Source: JAAFHB01 sp963677935 (GTDB taxonomy: Bacteria; Bacteroidota; Bacteroidia; Bacteroidales; Prolixibacteraceae). From it: a stretch of 64,000 nucleotides of DNA. The stretch covers positions 6,386,001 to 6,450,000 of the forward strand of contig CAXXEH010000003.1 of the NCBI GenBank assembly GCA_963677935.2, written 5' to 3'. Position 1 is the stretch's first letter; the number at the start of each line of letters is the position of its first letter. The notes beneath the pieces were generated by a model. The model worked only from the letters and a program-made list of their open reading frames with translations. It ran no database searches and was not told where the DNA came from. Shown in pieces: positions 26,026 through 33,852 of this stretch. Position numbers and translations under genes: made by a program.

Positions 26026-26445
26026 TTAACACATAAGCATATTCTTATAAAATTCATAAAATCTATTCTTAATCTCATCCCTCACTCTTCTGAATTCACT
26101 CCAAATGAATTCATCACTGCCCGTTGCATGACTTGGATCATCAAACCCAATATGAAGCCGATGTTTAACTTTACCTAAAAAGGCTGGACAATTTTCGTTT
26201 GCTCCTCCACAAACCGTGATCACATAATCCCATTCCTGATCCAGGTACAAATCAACTGAATCGGAGGTGTGGTCACTGATGTCGATTCCTGCCTCCTTCA
26301 TTACAGCCACTGCCTGCTGATTGAGTTTGCCGGATGCTTCTGTACCTGCGGAGCAAACGGTTATGTTTGGATCGAACGATTGTAAAAAGCCGTGAGCTAT
26401 TTGGCTGCGACAACTATTTCCTGTACAGAGTATTAATATTTTCAT
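26026..26445 (-). CDS. arsC: Arsenate reductase ArsC, thioredoxin-coupled (LMW phosphatase fold)
   Basis: A 139-residue low-molecular-weight phosphatase-like protein. The N-terminal loop CTGNSCRS (C7 to R13, CX5R) is the oxyanion site. C79 (VITVCGGANENC) and C86 match the redox Cys pair of the Staphylococcus-type enzyme, which forms a disulfide that thioredoxin then reduces. It turns As(V) into As(III) for export by Acr3 or methylation by ArsM. Length is normal. It lies in the minus-strand arsenic operon downstream of an ABC transporter pair. Confidence 0.93.
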   Translation of the reverse strand: MKILILCTGNSCRSQIAHGFLQSFDPNITVCSAGTEASGKLNQQAVAVMKEAGIDISDHTSDSVDLYLDQEWDYVITVCGGANENCPAFLGKVKHRLHIGFDDPSHATGSDEFIWSEFRRVRDEIKNRFYEFYKNMLMC

Positions 26446-26537
26446 TTATAATATTTAAAAATTGATTTTTTAAGATATCGTTGAATTATTTGTCATCTTC
26501 TATTATTTATATTTTTATCATGACTATTCCCCTCTAA

Positions 26538-27239
26538 TTAATGATTTACTAATTCAATTTCAGGGGTATGAGTGGCTTGTAATTTCCCGTTTTTCAACAG
26601 AATCTTAGTGTCACCATACTTTGCAGCCATCGGGCTGTGTGTAACCATCACAACAGTAGTGTGCTGCGTTTGATTGATCTCTTTCAGGATACCCAGGATT
26701 TCTTCAGATAACCCAGGATCAAGATTGCCTGTGGGTTCATCGGCAAGCAATAAATCAGGATTATTTGCCAGGGCACGAGTAATGGCTACACGTTGTTGTT
26801 GCCCTGCCGAAAGTTCCTTTGGATAATGAGTAGTGCGGTCGTCTAAACCTACCCATTTTAACAATTCAATGGCCCGCTTTTTATTTTCACCGGTGTTTTT
26901 GTTCTTCACATTTAAAGCAATCATGATGTTTTCAACAGCGGTAAGATAGGGTACAAGGGCAAAACTCTGCATCACAAAGCCAACATGATTGCTCCTGTAA
27001 TTGGCAAGCTCTTCTTCATTATGCAGGTTTATCTCTTTATCATCATAAATTAGCTGTCCGGATGTTGGCCTTAAAAGACCACCAAGGATCAATAACAAAG
27101 TTGTTTTGCCTGAACCCGAAGCGCCTGTGATGGTAATGAAAGAACCTTTAGCGATTTCAAGAGAGATATTGTCAATTGCGTTGATTGCCCCATCTTGTCG
27201 ACGATAAGTTTTGATTAGATTTTGGATTTTTATCAGCAT
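26538..27239 (-). CDS. ABC transporter ATP-binding protein, LolD/MacB type
   Basis: A 233-residue ATPase with Walker A (GASGSGKTT near residues 39-47), Q-loop (VMQSFAL), signature LSAGQQQRVAITRAL near 143, Walker B LLLADEPTGNL near 163, and the switch His (VTHSP). The signature has Ala where LSGGQ is usual; this is tolerated in the family. LolD/MacB ATPases pair with FtsX-type permeases, and that permease is encoded two bases upstream in the same operon. MacB systems work as mechanotransducers or exporters at the inner membrane. Its place between arsC and the arsenic lipoprotein suggests a role in arsenic or thiol traffic, which is inference. Confidence 0.9.
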   Translation of the reverse strand: MLIKIQNLIKTYRRQDGAINAIDNISLEIAKGSFITITGASGSGKTTLLLILGGLLRPTSGQLIYDDKEINLHNEEELANYRSNHVGFVMQSFALVPYLTAVENIMIALNVKNKNTGENKKRAIELLKWVGLDDRTTHYPKELSAGQQQRVAITRALANNPDLLLADEPTGNLDPGLSEEILGILKEINQTQHTTVVMVTHSPMAAKYGDTKILLKNGKLQATHTPEIELVNH

Positions 27240-27241
27240 AA

Positions 27242-28465
27242 TTAATCCTCCTGCATATTTGAAAATGGTTCTATTTTACCTGCCAGGTAGGCTGGAATAA
27301 CTGAACCTAATATTGAGATTGTAACTGCAATGACAATCGAAAACAGAAGTAGCAGGTAAATCGGGCCTACTTCGATTCCTGCAAATTCAGGACCAAGCCA
27401 TATTGCAGAGAGTGTGCCTACAATATATCCGGCTATTCCACCAGCCACTCCCATGATTACTGCCTTAAGGATCAGAATATAATAGATATGTCTTTTGTGG
27501 TAGCCAATCATCCGGAGTATCCCGATCTCTTTTCGCCGTTCGTTTACATTTGCCCAAATATAATTTCCAATTGAAATGCTACCGACAAACAGGATGATGA
27601 TCAAAAATACAAGCGAGATCTTATTCATTAGTTTGTTGTTTTCTATCTGGGTAGAAACGATCTGTCCGATTGTTGTGATACGTGTATCGGGCAATATATT
27701 TCTTAGTTTGCTTAATAGGCCATCCGAAATGGCGCTGCAACAACCCATAATTTCGATTGCACTAATTTGTTCTCCTGTGCCCAGGATGGTCTGAACGGTG
27801 TGAAGGTTTGCAAATACCCTGTCATCATCTATAGTACCAGTTTCCGGTAAAATTTTAACAACGGTAAAAATCCTGCCTTCAATGGTTAGGGCTTCTGTTT
27901 CTTTAAGATTAAGTCTTTGTGCTATTGCTGATCCGACAAAACAATCCGATTCAGCCAAAGTTTCAATCCCTTTGCGCTGCAACTTTGCATCCAAATATTT
28001 TGCTGGTTGTGTTCCGGCAGTAGTTGCACAACTCGCGGCAACCTTATTACCGAGCAACCCACCTTGCTGCCAGATAGGTTTTGAGGCAATTTCACTTTTG
28101 GGCAATATACCTGTCAAAACGATATTCGCGGTACCAATTTTAACCCTGCGCGTCAACTTTGGTGATAAATTATCCACACCAGGCAATGTCGAAGTGACAA
28201 TTCTTTCTACATAGCTTTCAGGAAAAGTTGGAGCATCAATATCTGCCGAATAGTAATTATCAACGCTTGCCGATTGTGGGAGCACCATGATATTTGCCCC
28301 TAAATTATCAAGATTCACAGCTACTGCTTTCTCCGAAACGACAGAGAAAGATCGGATGCCTACAATTACTCCTATTCCTAAAGTAATAGCTAATAAACCT
28401 GATACAAGTTGCGACTTACGGTGCCAAAGTTCCTTTATGGCTAAATCTGTTAATCTCATAACCAA
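27242..28465 (-). CDS. ABC transporter permease, FtsX/MacB type, with periplasmic Cys
   Basis: A 407-residue permease: one N-terminal membrane helix (about 15-38), a large MacB-type periplasmic domain (40-280) and three C-terminal helices (FtsX domain, about 285-400). The periplasmic domain holds several Cys: AASCATTAG, ESDCFVG, and a vicinal pair in IMGCCSAIS. Vicinal Cys could bind As(III) or be redox active; usual MacB domains are not Cys-rich. The ATPase follows two bases later. A Cys-tailed lipoprotein precedes it by 16 bases. No TolC-like or membrane fusion protein is encoded nearby. Confidence 0.87.
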   Translation of the reverse strand: MVMRLTDLAIKELWHRKSQLVSGLLAITLGIGVIVGIRSFSVVSEKAVAVNLDNLGANIMVLPQSASVDNYYSADIDAPTFPESYVERIVTSTLPGVDNLSPKLTRRVKIGTANIVLTGILPKSEIASKPIWQQGGLLGNKVAASCATTAGTQPAKYLDAKLQRKGIETLAESDCFVGSAIAQRLNLKETEALTIEGRIFTVVKILPETGTIDDDRVFANLHTVQTILGTGEQISAIEIMGCCSAISDGLLSKLRNILPDTRITTIGQIVSTQIENNKLMNKISLVFLIIILFVGSISIGNYIWANVNERRKEIGILRMIGYHKRHIYYILILKAVIMGVAGGIAGYIVGTLSAIWLGPEFAGIEVGPIYLLLLFSIVIAVTISILGSVIPAYLAGKIEPFSNMQED

Positions 28466-28481
28466 TTAAAATATTGACTGT

Positions 28482-29327
28482 TTACTTTGCACAACCTGCA
28501 GATCCGGCGCCTCCTGGGCAACAGCCACTTTTAGGAGGAGCAATGGCTGCATCCGCTAATTTGGCAGCATCAGGTGTACCTGACGAGGTCCCAACAATCT
28601 GACCTTGTATATTGACAACCTGTGTTGTTGATTCTTTCGAAGATTTGTCAACTTCAAGACGATCAATAAAATTTGCTTCCATCTTGTCATCCAGGTCCAC
28701 TTCAATTATTGCAGCTTTGTTTTTTAAAATAGTTACAGCTGCTGTGCACTCCTGAAGTACTTCTTTGCGATCAGGGAATGATTGTTTTGTAAAGACCACA
28801 AATGCAGGATTTTTTCCATTTAAAACAGCAATTAATTCTTCCATTTTGGGAGAAGGTATAAGGGCTACAAGGTTTTCAGCAGTAGCCTGACTTGCAATTA
28901 ATCCTCCGGTTGGGAGTCCTTTGGGAGATATCACTAAAATAAGCGGCAGTGGGGCTCCGGATAATCGCCATTCTTTTACCAATAGGCCGTTCGATGTATC
29001 ATCCCTGTTCATTTCAATTATTGCCGAATTTTTATATATTTCATTGGCCTCTTTAGCAATTGTTTTGGCTTTATCGGTCTCTGTTGATCCGGTTCCTGTT
29101 ACGACTACAAAAACAGCTTTTCCTTCATTTTTTGCTTTGTTTAGCTCAGCTTGAATTTTCGAATTGCTTTCCGGTAAATTTTTTGCCACTTCAGCAGTTG
29201 CATTCTGTTTTACCACTGATATTGAATTCGATTGTTTGCTTCCTGCATTTGAATTACCACATGCTGTAAATGCTAAAATACTTAACGCTGAAAATGATAA
29301 GATTGACCATTGTTTATTTGTATTCAT
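28482..29327 (-). CDS. Lipoprotein with two thioredoxin-like halves and a Cys-rich tail
   Basis: A 281-residue lipoprotein (lipobox LAFTAC, C23). Residues 60-160 and 165-255 each look like a degenerate thioredoxin fold (beta-alpha starts AVFVVVTGTGSTETDKA and PAFVVFTKQSF) without a CxxC active site. The tail ends KSGCCPGGAGSAGCAK, a vicinal Cys pair plus a third Cys near the C-terminus, like metal-binding tails. It lies between arsR and the ABC permease as the first structural gene of the arsenic operon. I do not recognise a named family. A periplasmic As(III)-binding partner of the ABC exporter is a reasonable guess from context. Confidence 0.7.
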   Translation of the reverse strand: MNTNKQWSILSFSALSILAFTACGNSNAGSKQSNSISVVKQNATAEVAKNLPESNSKIQAELNKAKNEGKAVFVVVTGTGSTETDKAKTIAKEANEIYKNSAIIEMNRDDTSNGLLVKEWRLSGAPLPLILVISPKGLPTGGLIASQATAENLVALIPSPKMEELIAVLNGKNPAFVVFTKQSFPDRKEVLQECTAAVTILKNKAAIIEVDLDDKMEANFIDRLEVDKSSKESTTQVVNIQGQIVGTSSGTPDAAKLADAAIAPPKSGCCPGGAGSAGCAK

Positions 29328-29384
29328 AATCTTTGATTTAAGTTTTTATATATAATTGTTTCTTTATGATCTCTAAAAATGCTG

Positions 29385-29720
29385 TTACTTACATAAAAAA
29401 TTTCCAGGCCTTTGAATTTCATTCAGAAAACAGGTCAGAATTTCTTTCAACTCCTCCATCTTCTCGTAATTAAGACAGTAATTCATTTTTACCCCCGATA
29501 CATGTCCCTGAATTAACCCTGCATCCTTCAATTCCTTCAGATGTTGATTGACTGTAGTCCGGCTTAGGGGCAACTCCTCAGAAATATCACCCGAAATACA
29601 TGTTTTTGTCTGAGCAAGAAATTGCAGAATCTGTAGTCGCGCAGGATGCCCCAATGCCTTGAATATATTAGACCTCTTCTGAAGCACTTCATCGAAAAGT
29701 TCTGTTTTTGATACAACCAT
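29385..29720 (-). CDS. arsR: ArsR-family repressor of the first arsenic operon
   Basis: A 111-residue winged-helix protein. The recognition helix region reads LSRTTVNQHLKELKDAGLI (about 52-70). A single Cys in this region, C41 (KTCISGDI), replaces the CVCDL As(III) site of classical ArsR; other cysteines occur near residues 85-110 (YCLNYE, LTCFLN, FLCK) and could complete a site. It starts the minus-strand arsenic operon. A 14-bp inverted repeat lies 23 bases upstream of its start. It is homologous to the second ArsR at 35356, which shares the SGD...EELP(L/I) segment. Confidence 0.9.
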   Translation of the reverse strand: MVVSKTELFDEVLQKRSNIFKALGHPARLQILQFLAQTKTCISGDISEELPLSRTTVNQHLKELKDAGLIQGHVSGVKMNYCLNYEKMEELKEILTCFLNEIQRPGNFLCK

Positions 29721-29742
29721 CTTCTTATCTTTTTAATTACGG

Positions 29743-29782
29743 CGTAAATATACGTCAAATATGAATACGACGTATATTTGCG
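29743..29782. promoter_or_regulatory. Inverted-repeat operator between arsR and the 71-residue gene
   Basis: Arms 29743-29756 (CGTAAATATACGTC) and 29769-29782 (GACGTATATTTGCG) match at 13 of 14 positions around a 12-base spacer. The right arm contains TATATTTG (29773-29780), a full -7 match on the plus strand; the left arm gives TATATTTA on the minus strand. A bound dimer would cover both divergent promoters, so this is the likely ArsR site. Confidence 0.65.
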
Positions 29783-29856
29783 TTATAAATTTGTTTTTAT
29801 TTTTTAATCGAATTCAGCGCCCAGTTTAAAATATTTGTAATAGAAATAGGATAGGT

Positions 29857-30072
29857 ATGTCAACTAAAGATTTACAAAATAGCATTATTGAAAAAGCTCT
29901 TAATTCAAAAGATGAACTATTGCTTGATTGTCTGAATCAACTTTTGGATGAAAAAAATGGCGCTGAAATCTACAAACTTTCTGATTTTGAAAAGGTGATA
30001 ATTAGTGATGGGATGGCAGATTATGCTACTGGAAATGTAATTTCAAATGAAGACGTAATTTTAAGAAACTGA
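29857..30072 (+). CDS. Small acidic protein, antitoxin-like, unknown
   Basis: A 71-residue protein, mostly helical by composition, with Leu-rich N-terminal helices (LLLDCLNQLLDE) and an acidic end. Its size and look resemble small antitoxin-type or unnamed Bacteroidota proteins, but no toxin gene follows; a tandem repeat starts 12 bases after its stop. It is divergent from arsR across the inverted-repeat operator, so ArsR may control it too. Function unknown. Confidence 0.5.
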   Translation: MSTKDLQNSIIEKALNSKDELLLDCLNQLLDEKNGAEIYKLSDFEKVIISDGMADYATGNVISNEDVILRN

Positions 30073-30083
30073 TAATATAATTT

Positions 30084-30231
30084 GCCCAATTCAAAAGTTT
30101 TGGATGATTTTCGATTCGGGATATGCCCAATCCAAAAGTTTTGGATGATTTCCGGTTCCGGATAAGCCCAAATCAAATGTTTTGGATGATTTCCGGTTCC
30201 GGATATGCCCAATCTTAATGTTTTGGAGGTT
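30084..30231. repeat. 41-bp tandem repeat, 3.6 copies
   Basis: Units start at exactly 30084, 30125, 30166 and 30207, each 41 bases, the last partial. Each unit begins GCCCAA and contains a near-palindrome around CAAAAGTTTTGG and, in units 2-3, TCCGGTTCCGGA. Units 2 and 3 are nearly identical; unit 1 differs more. There are no spacers, so it is not CRISPR. The region to 30318 holds no other gene. It may arise from slippage; it lies just downstream of the 71-residue gene. Confidence 0.85.
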
Positions 30232-30318
30232 TCGTGAATCAGAATTTGCTCCGGCCAATTAATTTGGGCGAAATAAGCTTCCCGATATACCCCCCGATAA
30301 AAGTTTTGGGACAGGGGA

Positions 30319-30942
30319 TTATTCCGGTTTCCTGAAACTGCAAAAGATAAATTGCTGGATCGTGTCGAAAGGGGTTTTGTGTTCAACCGATATGCACTCG
30401 ATCTTTTCAAAAAACGGTTTGAGCCTGTCGGTCATAGATGTTTCGGAATATTGTTTGATCTCTATCCCGCTGCATTTTTTCGGTCCCTGCTCCGAAAAGG
30501 TCCCGATTACCAATATCCCTGATGGCTTTATACTTTTTTGAACAGTGTTGATATAGTTTTCAATCTCCAACTCTTGTGTCAGAAAATGAAATGCCGCCCT
30601 GTCGTGCCAGAAATCGTACTGCTCTTCAGGTACAAAAGTGGCTGCATCTGCTACGATCCATTTTACATTGGCAGCCCGATCTCCAAGCCTTGATCTGGCC
30701 CGTTCAAGTGCCGATTCGGAAATGTCTAAAACTGTGATATCCACATAACCCCTGTCAAGCAGATGATCAACCAGGAGACTGTCTCCACCACCAACGTCAA
30801 TTATTTTGGCTTGTTTGGGGAGGTTAAACTTCTCAAAAAACCTTAGTGAAGTTTGCGGTGTCGGCTGGTACCAGCTAACCTCGCTGAGTTGTTTCGTCTG
30901 ATAAATATTTTCCCAATGGTTTTTCCGGTCGAAGTTTTCCAT
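30319..30942 (-). CDS. Class I SAM-dependent methyltransferase
   Basis: A 207-residue methyltransferase with the usual order of motifs: motif I IIDVGGGDSLLVDHLL near residues 47-62, acidic residue after strand 2 (TVLDISE), and WIVADAATF. It starts with an HWENIYQTK helix common in small Bacteroidota and proteobacterial methyltransferases next to metal or arsenic genes. The substrate is unknown; it lacks the ArsM cysteines, so it is not a second ArsM. It may be the last gene of the minus-strand operon starting at the second arsR. Confidence 0.8.
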   Translation of the reverse strand: MENFDRKNHWENIYQTKQLSEVSWYQPTPQTSLRFFEKFNLPKQAKIIDVGGGDSLLVDHLLDRGYVDITVLDISESALERARSRLGDRAANVKWIVADAATFVPEEQYDFWHDRAAFHFLTQELEIENYINTVQKSIKPSGILVIGTFSEQGPKKCSGIEIKQYSETSMTDRLKPFFEKIECISVEHKTPFDTIQQFIFCSFRKPE

Positions 30943-30951
30943 ATTTTATGG

Positions 30952-31038
30952 TTAAATTTTTTCGTATAAAGCCTTTAATTCGGTCTGATACATTTCGTTT
31001 TTTTCAAACCATGCCTTTCCGTTATCCGTTTCTACCAT
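30952..31038 (-). pseudogene. Probable frameshifted tail of the adjacent ferredoxin
   Basis: A 28-codon frame starting MVETDNGKAWFEKNEM overlaps the last seven bases of the ferredoxin gene in another frame and ends 10 bases before the methyltransferase start. Its amino-acid make-up looks coding. One extra G in the GGATGG run would join it to the ferredoxin as KPRDGMVETDNG. It is either a broken tail or a tiny separate gene. Confidence 0.45.
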
Positions 31039-31259
31039 CCCATCCTTGGTTTACCGGAGCAAGGCTGAGTGATATAATAAATAGCCTTGGTAGGGCAGAC
31101 TGTTACACACTTTAAACATCCGGTACATTTGTAAAAGTCAATCCATGGTTTATCCTCAATTGATTCCCTGATTACTGCGGTTGAGCTGCAATGTAATTCA
31201 ATGTGACAGGGCGAGCAATTTATACATTTTTCCGGTAGGATGAGAGCTCTTTGCATCAA
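31032..31259 (-). CDS. Two-[4Fe-4S] ferredoxin-like protein, possibly frameshifted at the C-terminus
   Basis: A 75-residue protein with two cluster motifs: CINCSPCHIELHC (residues 12-24) and CTGCLKCVTVCPTKAI (about 46-61). The second is a standard bacterial ferredoxin motif; the first has a CxxCxxC...C form with longer spacing. It ends KPRMGW, and an apparently coding frame continues at once in another frame (30952-31038). It lies downstream of the ProC-like gene in the second arsenic operon and could feed electrons to a reductase there; that is conjecture. Confidence 0.75.
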   Translation of the reverse strand: MMQRALILPEKCINCSPCHIELHCSSTAVIRESIEDKPWIDFYKCTGCLKCVTVCPTKAIYYITQPCSGKPRMGW

Positions 31260-31324
31260 CCAATATTTATGAAACTTTAAAAAACAAAATGAATACTATC
31301 TGCGAAGAGTTTTCTTTAACATTG

Positions 31325-32098
31325 CTATGGCTTAATCTTTTCAAATAATCCCATCAGTTTAGTCCGATAGAATTCAACAATCTGGGTCTGGTGTTCACCA
31401 ATAGGTTTTACGGGTATTAAGTCCATTACCTCTTCGGGCGAAAGTCCCGATTCGAACATCAAATTGATCGATGCCACCAAGGTTTGCTGAACTGAATCTT
31501 TGCTTTCTTCTTCACCTAAACCCATTTGGATACCTAGTTTTGTAAGTTCATTCCACTGGAACCAGAAATAGGTGGGAAGCATTGCCGAAAGCAGAGCATA
31601 CGCTTCGAGCTTATTTTCAGCAACTTCGAAAGTATTCCCAAGTAATCGGAGCAACTCCTGAAGTTTTCCCTTATCGTTCTCCATAAATCCGGGTGCAAAA
31701 GTTACCGGATTGTACCCTTCGTTGATATAGGAAGTGGCGTTGGGGATCATCCTGGCAATATTCGCTGTTTTGAGTTTTGATGCTATTTTTTCAATGGTAA
31801 TCTTTGGCGCAAGTGAAATCACCAGGGAATCACTCGAAACAGTCTCCCCAATTTTGTCGAGTGTTTCCATGATCATCGGCGGATGGAGGGCAATGAAAAC
31901 TGTCGGTTGTAAAGCTGCATATTGAAGGTTTTCTGCAATTTTTATTTGAGGAAATTGCTTTTTTAACGTGTTTAGTACTTCTAAATTTGTATCGAAAACT
32001 ACGATTGATTGGAATGCAGCTTTCTTGTTGGCAAAAGCCTGGAGAAAAATTTTGGTGATCCGTCCACCACCGATAAAACCTAAAGAATTTGTTTTCAT
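31325..32098 (-). CDS. Pyrroline-5-carboxylate reductase-like (ProC-fold) oxidoreductase
   Basis: A 257-residue protein with an N-terminal Rossmann fold (LGFIGGGRITKIF near residues 6-18) and a helical C-terminal half. RMIPNATSYINEG near 136 corresponds to the MPNxP segment of ProC, here changed. True ProC ends with a conserved substrate-binding region that is only weakly matched (LSAMLPTYFWFQW). It is therefore a ProC/F420-NADP oxidoreductase superfamily member of unknown substrate. It lies in the second arsenic operon after a secreted thioredoxin. Confidence 0.75.
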   Translation of the reverse strand: MKTNSLGFIGGGRITKIFLQAFANKKAAFQSIVVFDTNLEVLNTLKKQFPQIKIAENLQYAALQPTVFIALHPPMIMETLDKIGETVSSDSLVISLAPKITIEKIASKLKTANIARMIPNATSYINEGYNPVTFAPGFMENDKGKLQELLRLLGNTFEVAENKLEAYALLSAMLPTYFWFQWNELTKLGIQMGLGEEESKDSVQQTLVASINLMFESGLSPEEVMDLIPVKPIGEHQTQIVEFYRTKLMGLFEKIKP

Positions 32099-32133
32099 GA
32101 TAGCGTGAATTATTGGTTAAATTATTTATTTGA

Positions 32134-32532
32134 TTATTTGACCCCCTTTGAATTCAAAACTTTTATCAATTCTTCTTCCGGAAAATAGCCCACATGTCTT
32201 GAAAATTCATTTCCGTTTTCATCCAGAAATACTTGTGTAGGAATTGCCTCGATACCATACTGTCTGCCAAATGGCCTACCTTCGGGTGTCCAGACGTCGT
32301 AGAAAACTACTTTCACCTGACTACTATATTTTCTCTCAATTGATTTCATGACCACCTGCATCTGCTGGCAGGGTATGCAGCGAACAGAACCCAGTTCGAT
32401 AAAGGTTACCTTATATTTAACGGCACTTTCTTTCGACTTTGGTTGAGGAGTATTCCGGGCATAGTTAGTTGGTAGCAGACTTACCGATAAAATGAGCAAC
32501 ATTAAAAATCGCATAACGTATTTGGTTTCCAT
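32134..32532 (-). CDS. Secreted thioredoxin-like protein
   Basis: A 132-residue protein with a signal peptide (hydrophobic 8-22, likely cut near 26) and one thioredoxin fold. The active site is RCIPC near residue 51, the cis-Pro region AIPTQVFLDENG near 97. It would work in the periplasm as a disulfide reductase or exchange protein. ArsG upstream is a DsbD-like membrane protein of the kind that could pass electrons out to it; the pairing is inferred. The start could be the Met at residue 7, giving a shorter signal. Confidence 0.8.
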   Translation of the reverse strand: METKYVMRFLMLLILSVSLLPTNYARNTPQPKSKESAVKYKVTFIELGSVRCIPCQQMQVVMKSIERKYSSQVKVVFYDVWTPEGRPFGRQYGIEAIPTQVFLDENGNEFSRHVGYFPEEELIKVLNSKGVK

Positions 32533-32545
32533 TATATGATCGGTT

Positions 32546-32803
32546 TTAAATTTTTATAATCGGACAGGCAACAATTATATTCTGATCTTTGGAAATGTAG
32601 GGTAACCGATCCTCGATTACCGACATCGGATGATTTATAACACGATCAAGTGGTATACTTTCGAGTTTTACCTCATTAATTTCGCGGACATCAAGTAGGA
32701 CTGCCTCGCCATTTTTTAAAGCGACCAATGCATCTGAAGGAGTGATGTGTTTTACGCCATCAATGTGAAAATCCTGTAATCCAGGTTTGTCTGTTGTTTT
32801 CAT
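32546..32803 (-). pseudogene. Rhodanese-like domain, truncated at the catalytic Cys
   Basis: From the ATG at 32803 it has 85 residues. The open frame extends upstream to 32833 but would overlap the ArsP-like gene. It has the rhodanese N-terminal half (LLDVREINEVKLESI, residues 37-51), then IIVACPIIKI and a stop. The Cys lies where the active-site loop CxxGxRS should begin, so the loop and the last helices, some 30 residues, are absent. No continuation was found in other frames downstream. Probably a dead or degenerate sulfurtransferase in the second arsenic operon. Confidence 0.65.
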
Positions 32804-32804
32804 T

Positions 32805-33836
32805 TTAAAAAATATAATTAAACAAATACCCAACGATCATTATCCCGAATCCAACAATTCCAATAAAAGTGAATATTAAAGGAAGTTTTAAAACTTTTCG
32901 GAGAATAACCATTTCAGGAAGTGAAAGGCCAATTACCGCCATCATAAAGGCCAGTGCTGTTCCAAGTGAAGCACCCTTTTCAATCAGGACAGAAACGATT
33001 GGGACGATTCCGGCGGCATTTGAATATAGCGGAATACCGATCAGAATAGAGAGAGGAATAGAATACCAGGCAGATTTGCCCATTAAGGCAGCCATAAATT
33101 CTTCCGGAACATATCCATGAGCGCCTGCGCCAACAAGTATGCCCAATGCGACATAAATCCAGACTTTGCCAACAATTTCTTTCACTGCATCATAACCGAG
33201 ATTGATCCTGTTTAAAAAGCTAAGTTTTTCCTCCTGAAGCCCGTTATCACCCAAATGGGTTTGATATACCCATGGTTCTACCCATTTTTCAAGTTTCAAT
33301 AATCCGATCACCCATCCGGCTAAAATGGCAATAACCAATCCTGTTCCAACATAAATGGCAGCAACCTTCCAGCCAAACATCCCATATAATAGGATGATGG
33401 CCACTTCATTGATCATCGGTGCTGATATGAGGAACGAAAATGTGACCCCCAGAGGAACACCCGATTCCACAAATCCTAAAAACAGGGGTATGGCAGAACA
33501 CGAACAAAATGGGGTGACAATACCCAGAGTCGCAGCCATCACATTACCTGTAAAAGTTTTTTTTCCTTCAAGCGCCTTACGAGTACGTTCAGGAGTGAAG
33601 TAAGTGCGGATAATTCCTACAAAGAAGATAATGAGCACTAGCAAAAGCATCACTTTGGGGAACTCGAAAATGAAAAATCGTAACGATTCAGTGAAATGAG
33701 CACCTTTCGTAAGTCCCAATTCTGAATCGACGATCCAATCGGTCACGGGTTGGAGGTTGTGGTAAACCATGTACCAGACCGGCAATAAAAACACTAAAAT
33801 TTGAAAATGTCTGGATTTGAAAATTTGAAGATTCAT
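32805..33836 (-). CDS. ArsP-like permease (DUF318 family)
   Basis: A 343-residue membrane protein with about eight to ten segments and the family motif TPFCSCSAIPLFLGFVESGVP near residues 109-129, including the Cys pair. A second conserved region, GIPLYSNAAGIVPI, is near 268. Characterised ArsP members export trivalent organoarsenicals; many other members have unknown substrates. It follows ArsG by 16 bases in an operon headed by an ArsR gene, which favours an arsenic role. Confidence 0.82.
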   Translation of the reverse strand: MNLQIFKSRHFQILVFLLPVWYMVYHNLQPVTDWIVDSELGLTKGAHFTESLRFFIFEFPKVMLLLVLIIFFVGIIRTYFTPERTRKALEGKKTFTGNVMAATLGIVTPFCSCSAIPLFLGFVESGVPLGVTFSFLISAPMINEVAIILLYGMFGWKVAAIYVGTGLVIAILAGWVIGLLKLEKWVEPWVYQTHLGDNGLQEEKLSFLNRINLGYDAVKEIVGKVWIYVALGILVGAGAHGYVPEEFMAALMGKSAWYSIPLSILIGIPLYSNAAGIVPIVSVLIEKGASLGTALAFMMAVIGLSLPEMVILRKVLKLPLIFTFIGIVGFGIMIVGYLFNYIF

Positions 33837-33852
33837 ACAAATTAAATAATTT

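Noticed and set aside
30084..30231. CRISPR array
   Set aside because: The 41-base units are directly adjacent with no variable spacers, and no cas gene is seen.
30021..30410. Minus-strand 129-residue open frame over the tandem repeat
   Set aside because: It is low-complexity translation of the repeat and overlaps the end of the methyltransferase gene in another frame.
32805..33836. Divalent metal or sulfite permease instead of ArsP-like
   Set aside because: The TPFCSCSAIP motif and the ArsR-headed operon fit the DUF318/ArsP family better, though the substrate stays open.
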